Positions 1 through 7,509 are shown, counted from the stretch's first letter. The stretch is DNA of 12,239 nt from Gammaproteobacteria bacterium (GCA_024280535.1 JAJRPY010000149.1:1-12239); one strand, 5' to 3'. The notes: generated from the letters alone by a model not told the origin. Numbers and translations are program-made.

Positions 1-698
1 CTTAATTGATCACGCTCATCACTAACAACGCCTTTGGAATCAACCAATAATATATTAGATTTTTTAAATCCCAACTCACAAAGTAAATCTAATGTGGCAA
101 TGCCAGCAGCACCTGCACCCAAGCAAGTTAATGTCGCACATTCGGGGGTTTTTCCTTGGATTTCTAATGCATTTAACAAACCTGCTGCAATAATAATAGC
201 AGTGCCATGCTGATCATCATGAAACACAGGAATATCTAATAACTCAATCAAACGCTGTTCAATCTCAAAGCAACGCGGCGCAGCAATGTCTTCCAAATTA
301 ATACCGCCAAACGTTGGTGCAATGTTTTTCACCGTATTAACAAACTCAGCCACATCTTGCGTATCCACCTCAATATCAAACACATCTATATCAGCAAACT
401 TCTTAAACAAGACTGCCTTGCCTTCCATCACAGGCTTTGAGGCAAGCGCCCCAACATTCCCAAGCCCCAACACAGCCGAGCCATCAGAAATAACAGCTAC
501 TAAATTATTTTTAATTGTATAGCGATCAACCAATTCAGGATTATTGGCAATTTCTCTAACTGGTGCTGCCACACCAGGCGTGTAGGCCAGCGATAAATCC
601 TCTTTAGTATTGAGTGGCTTATGCGAAGAGACAATTAATTTGCCAGGTCGATCGCCTTGATGATAATCCAAGGCGGCTTGATGAAGTGTTGAGCTCAT
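1..698 (-). CDS. maeB: NADP-type malic enzyme (malate dehydrogenase, oxaloacetate-decarboxylating), N-terminal part
   Basis: Oxidatively decarboxylates malate to pyruvate, producing NAD(P)H in the cytoplasm. The frame is open from an ATG at 698 to the window edge, giving 232 codons with the C-terminus missing. Visible family motifs are AYTPGVAAP with the catalytic Tyr at residue 39, the GKAVLFKKFADIDVFDIEVD block near 93-112 with the catalytic Lys, FGGINLEDI at 130-138 and PVFHDDQHGTA at 157-167 (metal-binding acids), and a Rossmann GAGAAG at 194-199 for the dinucleotide. It aligns almost without gaps to E. coli MaeB, including the first ten residues, so the start is secure. No Shine-Dalgarno sequence precedes it. 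E. coli MaeB carries a phosphotransacetylase-like C-terminal domain; whether this one does lies outside the window. The gene diverges from the mraZ operon. NADP rather than NAD preference is inferred from the MaeB resemblance. Confidence 0.93.
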   Translation of the reverse strand, partial: MSSTLHQAALDYHQGDRPGKLIVSSHKPLNTKEDLSLAYTPGVAAPVREIANNPELVDRYTIKNNLVAVISDGSAVLGLGNVGALASKPVMEGKAVLFKKFADIDVFDIEVDTQDVAEFVNTVKNIAPTFGGINLEDIAAPRCFEIEQRLIELLDIPVFHDDQHGTAIIIAAGLLNALEIQGKTPECATLTCLGAGAAGIATLDLLCELGFKKSNILLVDSKGVVSDERDQL

Positions 699-831
699 AT
701 TGTTTATTTTTTATGATTAAGTCTTGACATTATCCAAGAATTTTATTCGCTCTAGTAGCAACCTTGGAGAATATTAAGCAAAAAAATTGTCCACTTAAGA
801 AAATACCCAGTTTGCATTGTTTTTAATATTT
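699..831. other. divergent maeB/mraZ intergenic region, left part
   Basis: Non-coding, AT-rich spacer between the malic enzyme and the mraZ operator. A perfect -35-like TTGACA lies at 724-729 on the plus strand, but no good -10 stands 16-18 bp downstream of it, so I do not call a promoter there. CCACTTAA at 791-798 is the exact reverse complement of TTAAGTGG at 848-855 in the third MraZ box, so it may be an additional inverted box. No tRNA or small ORF was seen. Confidence 0.5.
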
Positions 832-856
832 GTGGATATAAGTGGAGTTAAGTGGT
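832..856 (+). promoter_or_regulatory. MraZ operator: three direct GTGGN boxes at 10-bp spacing
   Basis: GTGGA at 832-836, GTGGA at 842-846 and GTGGT at 852-856 are separated by exactly 5 bp, so they repeat once per helical turn. E. coli MraZ binds three TGGGN direct repeats with 5-bp spacers upstream of its own gene, and the mycoplasma protein binds AAAGTG-type repeats. The arrangement here, with AAGTGG in the second and third boxes, matches that architecture. The third box touches the -10-like TATAAA, so MraZ binding would block transcription of the dcw operon by autoregulation. The architecture is seen directly; MraZ binding is inferred. Confidence 0.8.
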
Positions 857-861
857 ATAAA
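856..861 (+). promoter_or_regulatory. probable -10 element of the mraZ/dcw promoter
   Basis: TATAAA, followed by AT, sits immediately after the third MraZ box. At normal spacing the -35 position falls inside the first MraZ box (around TGGATA, 833-838) and matches the consensus poorly. The predicted start of transcription would be near 868-870. That would leave a leader of about 25 nt before the ATG at 894 and almost none before the TTG at 870, which supports the later mraZ start. Confidence 0.5.
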
Positions 862-893
862 ATGTTTATTTGAATAAAATGATAAACAAAAAA

Positions 894-1346
894 ATGTTCC
901 GAGGAGTGCACAGCCTAATCATTGACGCAAAAGGCAGAATGAAAATACCCACGCGTCACCAAACACATATTGAGCAAATTTGCTCAGGTCAACTGGTACT
1001 CAGCATTCACCCAGATGACCCTTGTTTATTGCTATATCCCTTAACCGATTGGCAATTATTAGAAGAAAAAATCAGCGCCCTACCCTCATTAAACATCCAC
1101 ACAAAACGCCTAAAACGCAAACTAATTGGACACGCGACAGACTGTGAACTAGACAAAACAGCCCGCATTCTAATCCCAAGCACCTTAAGGGATTACGCTA
1201 AAATTGACAAAAAAATTATCCTCAGTGGTCAAGGGCATAATTTTGAATTATGGGATGAAAACAGCTGGAATGAGCAGTTAAATAATTTAGACCAATTAAG
1301 CAAAAGCGAGCAAATTCCAACCGAACTTGCTCAATTATCATTATGA
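894..1346 (+). CDS. mraZ: MraZ, transcriptional regulator of the dcw cluster
   Basis: DNA-binding ring-forming protein of the AbrB/MraZ fold that represses the division/cell-wall operon. From the ATG at 894 it is 150 residues (E. coli 152) and begins MFRG as the family does; the frame extends back to a TTG at 870, but those eight residues have no counterpart in homologues. Two SpoVT/AbrB-like halves are visible: DAKGRMKIPTR near residues 11-21, and the second copy, LDKTARILIPSTLRDYA, near 88-104. The end KFELWDE-like/NFELWDENSW block and the LSL terminus match E. coli. It is the first gene of the operon, overlaps rsmH by ATGA, and has three GTGG boxes just upstream that it probably binds. No Shine-Dalgarno sequence is present. 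Confidence 0.95.
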   Translation: MFRGVHSLIIDAKGRMKIPTRHQTHIEQICSGQLVLSIHPDDPCLLLYPLTDWQLLEEKISALPSLNIHTKRLKRKLIGHATDCELDKTARILIPSTLRDYAKIDKKIILSGQGHNFELWDENSWNEQLNNLDQLSKSEQIPTELAQLSL

Positions 1347-2266
1347 ACTCTAATCACCACCAATCCGTGATGTTGGATGAGTCAATTGATGGCTTAAATT
1401 TAATCAACAATGGTATTTATATTGATGCCACTTTTGGTCGCGGCGGACATGCTCAAGGCATATTAGACCGTTTGGGCGGGCAGGCTCAATTAATCGCCTT
1501 TGATCAAGATTTAAGTGCCATTGAATACGCCAAAAAAACATTTAACGACCCTAGATTAAACCTAATTCACAGCCCTTTTTCACACATGCACAGCATCATT
1601 AACACACTGGACTTGAGCGGAAAAATCAACGGCATTTTGATGGATTTAGGCGTTTCATCACCGCAACTTGATAATGCCAATCGCGGCTTTAGTTTTAACC
1701 ACGAAGGGCCGCTTGATATGCGCATGAACCAAACCTCTGGATTGAGCGCTGCCCAATGGTTAGCAGTCGCAGATGAAGCAGAAATTGCCCAGGTGATTTA
1801 TGAGTTTGGGGATGAAAGAAAATCTCGACATATTGCCTATCGAATTAAACAATTTCAACTTGAGCAACCGCTAACAACCACCCTGCAATTAGCCAATATT
1901 GTGAGTGAAGTCGTCAGAGGGCAAAAGAAAAAACACCCTGCAACACGCACTTTTCAAGCAATTCGTATTTTTATCAACCAAGAACTCAGCCAACTAAGCG
2001 CCGCACTTGAACATTCAGCGCCCCTGCTGGCAGTGGATGGGCGCTTATCAATCATTAGTTTTCATTCCATTGAAGACCGAATTGTCAAACGCTTTATTCA
2101 AACAAATTCAAGGCAGAAACGCTTGCCCAAAGGTCTGCCCATTGCTAATCAGGCTATCGAAAAAATGCCCTTTACGGACTTAGGCAAACAGTTTGCCAGC
2201 AAAAATGAGATTGCCCTTAACAAACGTTCGCGCAGCGCTATTTTAAGAGTTGCCAGCAAAAACTAA
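1343..2266 (+). CDS. rsmH: 16S rRNA (cytosine-1402-N4)-methyltransferase RsmH
   Basis: Methylates N4 of C1402 in the decoding centre of 16S rRNA, using S-adenosylmethionine. At 307 residues it is close to the family length (E. coli 313). Visible motifs: SAM-binding DATFGRGGH at 28-36 (an Ala where E. coli has Gly), AFDQD in motif II, MDLGVSSPQLD, RGFSFNHEGPLDMRM, HPATRTFQAIRI and SFHSIEDRIVKRF. The ATG overlaps the mraZ stop as ATGA (1343-1346), so translation is probably coupled, which would compensate for the missing Shine-Dalgarno sequence. Standard second gene of the dcw cluster. Confidence 0.97.
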   Translation: MNSNHHQSVMLDESIDGLNLINNGIYIDATFGRGGHAQGILDRLGGQAQLIAFDQDLSAIEYAKKTFNDPRLNLIHSPFSHMHSIINTLDLSGKINGILMDLGVSSPQLDNANRGFSFNHEGPLDMRMNQTSGLSAAQWLAVADEAEIAQVIYEFGDERKSRHIAYRIKQFQLEQPLTTTLQLANIVSEVVRGQKKKHPATRTFQAIRIFINQELSQLSAALEHSAPLLAVDGRLSIISFHSIEDRIVKRFIQTNSRQKRLPKGLPIANQAIEKMPFTDLGKQFASKNEIALNKRSRSAILRVASKN

Positions 2267-2268
2267 GC

Positions 2269-2559
2269 ATGCAATTACCCAGCAAACTTAACATTAATTC
2301 AATATTACTTTGTGGCATTGTCGGACTCAGTATATTGAGTATTTCTTGGCATCAAGAGATGAAACTACTATATAAAGATATCAAACGCGAAAACATTAAA
2401 AATTACCAAATTGTTGCACTAAACAAGCAATTATTAAGTGAGCGCTCGCAAATACTCAGTGGTGAAGAGATTAAATCGGTGGCACTCACCCAATTAGGAC
2501 TCAAAGAACTTGAGCCAAAAGATTGGGGAAAATGGTACAAAGGTAGGCTCTCCTTATGA
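2269..2559 (+). CDS. ftsL: cell division protein FtsL
   Basis: Small single-pass inner-membrane protein of the FtsQLB subcomplex that activates FtsWI at the septum. At 96 residues it is shorter than E. coli FtsL (121). It has a short cytoplasmic tail of about 9 residues, a hydrophobic segment at roughly 10-27 (SILLCGIVGLSILSISW), then a Lys/Glu/Leu-rich stretch to about 65 of coiled-coil character, and a periplasmic end containing ALTQLGLKELEP, typical of FtsL. It starts 2 nt after rsmH stops and overlaps ftsI by ATGA. Identification rests on position plus topology and the C-terminal motif, since FtsL sequences are poorly conserved. Confidence 0.88.
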   Translation: MQLPSKLNINSILLCGIVGLSILSISWHQEMKLLYKDIKRENIKNYQIVALNKQLLSERSQILSGEEIKSVALTQLGLKELEPKDWGKWYKGRLSL

Positions 2560-4430
2560 CTTTAAAACTATTGCCAAAATTGATCAGAGTACAAGGATAC
2601 TGGCGCCGGCAAGGAGTCGTTAAAATTGCATTTGTTGGGCTTTTTGGGCTTTTTTCCTATCATGCCATTTCTGTTTCCAGTACCGACAATCAAACCCAAT
2701 CTATCCAAGAAAGAGCCGCCAAACAAGCCCATAATACCCAAACCCAAGTTGCTCAAAGAGGTAATATTTTAGATCGACACGGCAATATATTAGCCAGCTC
2801 AAGACTACTCAAACAAGTGATACTTGACCCCATGCTGGTTCATTCTGCGTTCATTCCAGCCTTAGCAACTGCATTGGCTATGGATGAAGAAAAACTCAGC
2901 GCACTACTTGCCAAAAAAAGACAAAGAGGCTCTCACTATCTACCGATTAAAAAAAATCTAACCCTAACCAGTCCAATTCTTGCCAATCTAATCGCTCTTA
3001 AGCGTCAAAAAATAAAAGTGTGCAATGACAAAACCATTAACGCCAAAATTAGCCTACTGGACAAAATGCTCAATGTCATACACTGGCAAGCTGTCAAAGG
3101 CAAGGAAATGGTTGTTAAAAAATGTCGCAAAAAGCGAATTGGACAAGGGTTGGTTTTACAACAAGCCACTCAGCGTTACTACCCAAAGTCTGCCGCCATG
3201 GCACCGCTACTAGGACGCGTTAATTCAGTCAACAAAGGGGCATCTGGCATTGAAAAAGAATTTGAAAATATATTAGCCGGCTACAATGGAAAACTGGCTT
3301 TAACTTTTAAAAATGACCACGCCTATTTCAATCCTACCGTTGAAAACACGCTGCATCATGGGCAAGATATCGAACTCACTATTGATGCCGATATTCAATA
3401 CCACGCCTACACAGCCATTAAAAAATCTGTCCTAAAGCACGAGGCAGATTCCGGCTCTGCCATCATACTATCCCCCAATGGCGAAGTGCTTGCCATGGTC
3501 AACTACCCCGCTGATGATCCGAATGATAAAAGCCTATACAATCCAAGCCATTATCGCAATCGCGTATTATCTGACAAAGTCGAACCTGCTTCAACCATGA
3601 AGCCATTCACCATGCTATTAGCATTAGAGCAAGGCAAAATTACTGCCGAAGAAGATGAATTAATCGATGTAAGCCACTCAATTGGTCATCTAAAAAGCAA
3701 TAAAACCGTTAGAAAATATGGCGATGCCATTACGATTAAAACCATTTTACAAAAATCCCACAATCTTGGCACTGTTAATGTCTCTGAACGCCTTAGTAAA
3801 GAAGATATGTACAATACTTGGAGCAAACTAGGTTTTAGCCATCCTTTAGGACTAATTCCCAGTATTGAAAATTACGGCTCATTACGGCATTATTCCTCTT
3901 GGGGATTGGCTGATAAACGCACCCTATCCTTTGGTTACGGGCCGATGGAGACAAATTTGGCACAACTGGCTCGCGCCTATTTGGTTTTTGCCAATGATGG
4001 TGTAGTGCCGGCATTAACCTTGGTTAAAAATATGCCCACCTATGCAAAAAGCACCCAAGTTTTTAGCAAAAAATCAACTGATAAAATTGCCACGTTATTG
4101 GATTCTGTCGTCTCTTTGAAAGGGTCTGGCTATCGGGCAAGGATCAAGGGTTACGACGTTGCTGGCAAAACAGGTACGGCAGAAATAGTGATTAATGGCA
4201 GGTACCAAAAAGAAGGTGCTAAACGTACTTTTTTTGCCGGTTTTATGCCCGTCAAACAGCCTAAATACATCATGGCAATCAAATTGGATTATCCAAAAAA
4301 ATGTTACGTCTATAGAAGGCCTGATCTAAAAAGCAAATGTGAAGGTTCAAATTCTGCCTCAATGGTATTTAGCGAGACTATGAAACATGTTTTAACGAAT
4401 GATGATAGCATTCAAATTAGCCAACAATAA
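2556..4430 (+). CDS. ftsI: FtsI/PBP3, septal peptidoglycan transpeptidase
   Basis: Class B penicillin-binding protein that cross-links septal peptidoglycan with FtsW. An N-terminal basic stretch and a membrane anchor at about 23-40 lead into the pedestal (RGNILDRHGNILASS), then the transpeptidase domain with STMK (nucleophile Ser346, Lys349), SHN (401-403) and KTG (538-540). At 624 residues it is longer than E. coli FtsI (588). The extra length is partly two insertions, each bounded by a cysteine pair: Cys156/Cys190 in the pedestal and Cys583/Cys595 near the C-terminus. These four are the only cysteines in the protein. The gene overlaps ftsL by ATGA; an AGG lies 13 nt upstream as a weak Shine-Dalgarno. 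It is the last dcw gene here: dnaG abuts it on the other strand. Confidence 0.97.
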   Translation: MTLKLLPKLIRVQGYWRRQGVVKIAFVGLFGLFSYHAISVSSTDNQTQSIQERAAKQAHNTQTQVAQRGNILDRHGNILASSRLLKQVILDPMLVHSAFIPALATALAMDEEKLSALLAKKRQRGSHYLPIKKNLTLTSPILANLIALKRQKIKVCNDKTINAKISLLDKMLNVIHWQAVKGKEMVVKKCRKKRIGQGLVLQQATQRYYPKSAAMAPLLGRVNSVNKGASGIEKEFENILAGYNGKLALTFKNDHAYFNPTVENTLHHGQDIELTIDADIQYHAYTAIKKSVLKHEADSGSAIILSPNGEVLAMVNYPADDPNDKSLYNPSHYRNRVLSDKVEPASTMKPFTMLLALEQGKITAEEDELIDVSHSIGHLKSNKTVRKYGDAITIKTILQKSHNLGTVNVSERLSKEDMYNTWSKLGFSHPLGLIPSIENYGSLRHYSSWGLADKRTLSFGYGPMETNLAQLARAYLVFANDGVVPALTLVKNMPTYAKSTQVFSKKSTDKIATLLDSVVSLKGSGYRARIKGYDVAGKTGTAEIVINGRYQKEGAKRTFFAGFMPVKQPKYIMAIKLDYPKKCYVYRRPDLKSKCEGSNSASMVFSETMKHVLTNDDSIQISQQ

Positions 4431-6236
4431 CTAAGATTTTTGCTTGCTTTTTAAAATCCCCCGCATAATTTCTTGCTGCTCTTCTAGTGTATGCGCTTGG
4501 TGAATAGAACGTTTTATTTGCTGACCTTTTTGCCGTTTTTCTATTAAATTTAAAATAGACAAAAATTCTTCTCGAGCCTGAGTTTCGCTTAAAAATGGCT
4601 CAAGCGCACACAAATCATTCAATCGTTTAAAAACACCTTGCTTGTTTTTAAATGGCTTGATTAACGCCGATTGGGCAATATTGTCATCTATTTGTGCCGA
4701 TCTTATCAACTCTAGCAATACCTCAGAATTATCCATACTACGCACCCTAAGCTCTGCGGTTGAATCCGCTAATGCTGGATAATTAAGCACCAAAGTAATC
4801 ATTTTTGACATTAGCACTTTCATATTACTTGGCTTGGCCTGCGTCGGCTCAAAGCCCGAATGCTCGGAAAAATCATGAAAATCCATAGCATCATGATTAA
4901 TCTGTGCATCCATATATATAGCAGGTGGCTCTTGAGGTTCGGCTATTTCCTGATTAAAAATAACCCGAACTTGCTCAACACTCTGACCCACAATTTGTGC
5001 CACACCCTCAACTAGCTGCTGCTGATACACCTCATAATTCACTGTTTTAATCAACACCAGCACTTGCTCTAAAAATTGCGTCTTGCCTTCAATCGTCTCA
5101 AACGCCACTGTGGACTTGACTTGCTCAAACAAAAACTGCGACAAAGGCAGGGAAGTCTCAATACGATTTTCAAACGCCTTGGCAGATTCTTTTTTAACCA
5201 GCGAATCTGGATCCTCACCCTCAGGCAAAAATAAGAATTTAAAACTAACACCGACCTTAATTAACGGCAAGGTAATTTTTAACGCCTTCCAAGCAGCAGC
5301 ACGACCCGCTTCATCGCCATCAAAACAAAACACCACAACATTGGTGGTGCGTATCAGCATCAGCAAATGCTCCGCAGAAGTGGCCGTGCCTAATGTGGCA
5401 ACCACTTTGGTGATGCCCGCTTGGTGCATGGCCACCACGTCCATATAACCTTCAACCACCAACATATAATCCATGGATCTGGAAAATTTTCGCGCATGGT
5501 ATAATCCATACAATTCCCGAGACTTTGAAAAAATAACACTTTCTGAAGAATTTAAATATTTGGCCTTGGCCTTGTTGTCAAACGCCCTACCGCCAAATGC
5601 AATCACATCTCCTTTGCGATTATGTATTGGAAACATAAGCCGATCGCGAAAAAAATCATACTCGCCATATTGACCTTGCTTGACCAATCCTAACGTTTTA
5701 AGATCGTCAATGGTTTGCTCGTTATTCTCAAAATTCAGCATCAAATCTTTCTGACCCGGAGGCGCAAAACCCAGCGCAAAACGTTTGGCAATTTCCCCGC
5801 TAATGCCTCGATTTTTGGCATAATCAACCGCCTTATCTTTTGCCAGCGAGTTGCAAAATTGATTAATGTAAAAATCAGATACCTTTTTAGACAGAACGCG
5901 ATAACGCTCAATCCGTGGATCAACTGGCTTAACGTTTGATTCGTAAGCAATCACCAAGCCATATTCGCTGGCAATGGTTTCAATCGCCTCAACAAAGTTT
6001 AAATTGTCAAATTTCTGAACAAAACTAATGGCATTGCCGCTCTCACCACACTTGAAACAATGATAAAATTGCTTATGTGCATTGACGGCAAAATTGCTAT
6101 TTTTACCCCCGTGAAAGGGACACGGAGCGCGATAATCACTGCCCGTTTTTTTTAAAGGCAGGCGCTTGTTAATCAAATCAACAATATCGATTTGATTAGG
6201 TAGGTCGTCAATAAAACTCTGAGCAATATAAGGCAT
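4431..6236 (-). CDS. dnaG: DNA primase DnaG
   Basis: Synthesises RNA primers at the replication fork together with DnaB helicase. At 601 residues it compares with 581 in E. coli. Domains in order: the N-terminal zinc ribbon (Cys39, His42, Cys60, Cys63), the RNA-polymerase-like basic region with AFGGRAF, the TOPRIM domain with VEGYMD (Glu262) and FDGDEAG (Asp306, Asp308) as metal ligands, then a linker near 430-480 and the C-terminal helicase-interaction domain. All catalytic residues are present. Its stop codon directly adjoins the ftsI stop, with no terminator between them, and its start lies 13 bp from the divergent acyltransferase gene. The usual rpsU-dnaG-rpoD arrangement is not kept here. 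No Shine-Dalgarno sequence is evident. Confidence 0.98.
   Translation of the reverse strand: MPYIAQSFIDDLPNQIDIVDLINKRLPLKKTGSDYRAPCPFHGGKNSNFAVNAHKQFYHCFKCGESGNAISFVQKFDNLNFVEAIETIASEYGLVIAYESNVKPVDPRIERYRVLSKKVSDFYINQFCNSLAKDKAVDYAKNRGISGEIAKRFALGFAPPGQKDLMLNFENNEQTIDDLKTLGLVKQGQYGEYDFFRDRLMFPIHNRKGDVIAFGGRAFDNKAKAKYLNSSESVIFSKSRELYGLYHARKFSRSMDYMLVVEGYMDVVAMHQAGITKVVATLGTATSAEHLLMLIRTTNVVVFCFDGDEAGRAAAWKALKITLPLIKVGVSFKFLFLPEGEDPDSLVKKESAKAFENRIETSLPLSQFLFEQVKSTVAFETIEGKTQFLEQVLVLIKTVNYEVYQQQLVEGVAQIVGQSVEQVRVIFNQEIAEPQEPPAIYMDAQINHDAMDFHDFSEHSGFEPTQAKPSNMKVLMSKMITLVLNYPALADSTAELRVRSMDNSEVLLELIRSAQIDDNIAQSALIKPFKNKQGVFKRLNDLCALEPFLSETQAREEFLSILNLIEKRQKGQQIKRSIHQAHTLEEQQEIMRGILKSKQKS
6205..6232 (+). 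promoter_or_regulatory. possible promoter of the acyltransferase gene, inside the 5' end of dnaG
   Basis: TCGTCA (6205-6210) and TATAAG (6227-6232) are separated by 16 bp and would start transcription near 6239, about 11 nt before the acyltransferase ATG. Only 13 bp separate that ATG from the dnaG start, so any promoter for either gene must lie within the other gene's coding sequence. The match is modest (4/6 and 5/6 to consensus). Confidence 0.3.
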
Positions 6237-6249
6237 ATAGTATATTTTA

Positions 6250-7146
6250 ATGAATAATCAAAATTTTTATCATCCTAAATTTATTCCCACTTGGATGCTC
6301 ATCGGATTAATGAAGTTAGGCGCCAAACTGCCCTTTGGCACTCAAGTTTTCCTAGGCAAGCTGATGGGGTTTTTGCTCCATCTTTTTCTAATTCGGTTTA
6401 GAAAAATTGCCTTTATTAATATTTCTCAATGTTTTCCAAATAAAGCCAAACCTGACGTTGAATATTTGGTTAAGCAACATTTTTTTGCCCTTGGGATTGG
6501 TATTTTTGAAGTCGCTAACTGCTTTTATTTAGACAACGATGCCCTTAAAAAACGCTACCACATCAATAATTCACACATACTACAAAATGCATTAGACCAA
6601 AACAAAAACATCATTTTATTAGTCGGACACTTTACCACAATGATGCTAGCCGGCAGAATGCTACTACAACACTATAAATTTGCCGACGTCTATCGCCCAC
6701 AAAACAACACACTATTTGATACCACAATGACCCAGCAATTTATCCGGCACGGCTCGGTATTAATCAAAGCCAAAGACTCCAGAGCACTGATTAAAACCTT
6801 AAAATCTGGATTGCCCATTTGGTATGCACCCGATCAAGATCTTGGCACAAAAAACGCCACTTTTGCACCATTTTTTGACATTCCCACTGCCACAATCAAT
6901 GCCACTGCCAAACTGGCAAATATTAATAACACAGTCGTTATTCCTTTGTCTTTCTCACGCAATAACTCTGGTTATGAATTAGAATTTTCCCCCGCCTTAA
7001 CACATTACCCAAGCACTGATGCCATACAAAATGCCACACTAACCAACCAAATATTACAAACCCAAATTCTCAAAGCGCCCGAGCAATATTTATGGATTCA
7101 CCGACGTTTTAAAACTCGCCCCAAGGGCAGCCCTGGATTTTATTAA
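6250..7146 (+). CDS. lipid A biosynthesis late acyltransferase, LpxL/HtrB type
   Basis: Family members transfer a secondary acyl chain (lauroyl in E. coli LpxL) from acyl-ACP to Kdo2-lipid IVA at the inner face of the inner membrane. At 298 residues it is near family length (E. coli LpxL 306). An N-terminal hydrophobic segment (about 14-55, ending FLLHLFLIRFRK) matches the membrane anchor. Conserved blocks are GHFTTMML, YRPQNN, the IWYAPDQDLG block, FAPFFDIPTAT and a nearly perfect C-terminal APEQYLWIHRRFKTRPKG. The oddity is the HX4[D/E] catalytic motif: His127 is present, but the acidic partner (Glu in E. coli LpxL) is Met132, encoded ATG. The fold is clearly LpxL-like, but activity is uncertain, so I leave the symbol empty. 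It runs divergently from dnaG and ahead of rpsO. Confidence 0.9.
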   Translation: MNNQNFYHPKFIPTWMLIGLMKLGAKLPFGTQVFLGKLMGFLLHLFLIRFRKIAFINISQCFPNKAKPDVEYLVKQHFFALGIGIFEVANCFYLDNDALKKRYHINNSHILQNALDQNKNIILLVGHFTTMMLAGRMLLQHYKFADVYRPQNNTLFDTTMTQQFIRHGSVLIKAKDSRALIKTLKSGLPIWYAPDQDLGTKNATFAPFFDIPTATINATAKLANINNTVVIPLSFSRNNSGYELEFSPALTHYPSTDAIQNATLTNQILQTQILKAPEQYLWIHRRFKTRPKGSPGFY

Positions 7147-7164
7147 CTTATTTACAATAAAATA

Positions 7165-7194
7165 TTAGAATACTAAAACAATTTAGCGTATAAT
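7165..7194 (+). promoter_or_regulatory. probable rpsO promoter
   Basis: A perfect TATAAT at 7189-7194 follows a weak -35 (TTAGAA, 7165-7170) with an 18-bp spacer. Transcription would begin near 7201, leaving a leader of roughly 29 nt before the rpsO ATG at 7230. The element lies in the 83-bp gap after the acyltransferase gene, which suggests rpsO is a separate transcription unit. Confidence 0.65.
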
Positions 7195-7229
7195 TTACCC
7201 TTTATTATTTACATCCTTGAAACTATATT

Positions 7230-7490
7230 ATGTCAATTGATACCCAAGCAATCATTAAAGAATACCAGGCCACTGATGGAGATACTGGCTCTACCAATGT
7301 GCAAGTTGCCTTATTAACCGCTAGAATTAAGCATTTAACTGAGCATTTTAAAATCCATAAAAAAGATCATCATTCCAGAAGAGGCTTACTACATTTAGTC
7401 TCTCAACGCAAAAAACTACTCACTTACCTTAAGCGTAAAAACGTCAGTGCTTATTCTGATTTAATTTCACGCCTAGGTTTAAGAAAATAA
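7230..7490 (+). CDS. rpsO: 30S ribosomal protein S15
   Basis: Primary 16S rRNA-binding protein that nucleates assembly of the platform of the small subunit. At 86 residues it is three shorter than E. coli S15, with the difference in the N-terminal helix. Hallmarks are [16 protein letters not shown], the near-invariant [12 protein letters not shown] block and the C-terminal RLGLRK. No Shine-Dalgarno sequence precedes the ATG. It has its own TATAAT promoter and a strong terminator directly after it, so it appears monocistronic; the E. coli partner gene pnp is not adjacent here. I did not identify the S15 autoregulatory pseudoknot in the short leader. Confidence 0.98.
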   Translation: MSIDTQAIIKEYQATDGDTGSTNVQVALLTARIKHLTEHFKIHKKDHHSRRGLLHLVSQRKKLLTYLKRKNVSAYSDLISRLGLRK

Positions 7491-7509
7491 GCTAAATTAT
7501 TTTTCAAAC

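Noticed and set aside
286-522. 78-codon plus-strand ORF inside the malic enzyme region
   Set aside because: It is antisense to the clearly conserved malic enzyme frame and shows no recognisable protein features.
724-752. TTGACA at 724-729 as a promoter towards mraZ
   Set aside because: No acceptable -10 element lies 16-18 bp downstream.
870-893. TTG at 870 as the mraZ start
   Set aside because: Eight extra residues have no match in MraZ, the family begins MFRG at the ATG at 894, and the predicted promoter would start transcription at about 868-870.
4380-4480. bidirectional terminator between ftsI and dnaG
   Set aside because: The stop codons abut and I find no GC-rich hairpin followed by T's on either strand in this stretch.
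5083-5448. 121-codon plus-strand ORF within dnaG
   Set aside because: It is antisense to the well-conserved TOPRIM region of dnaG and the translation is low-complexity and Ser/Asn-rich without family motifs.
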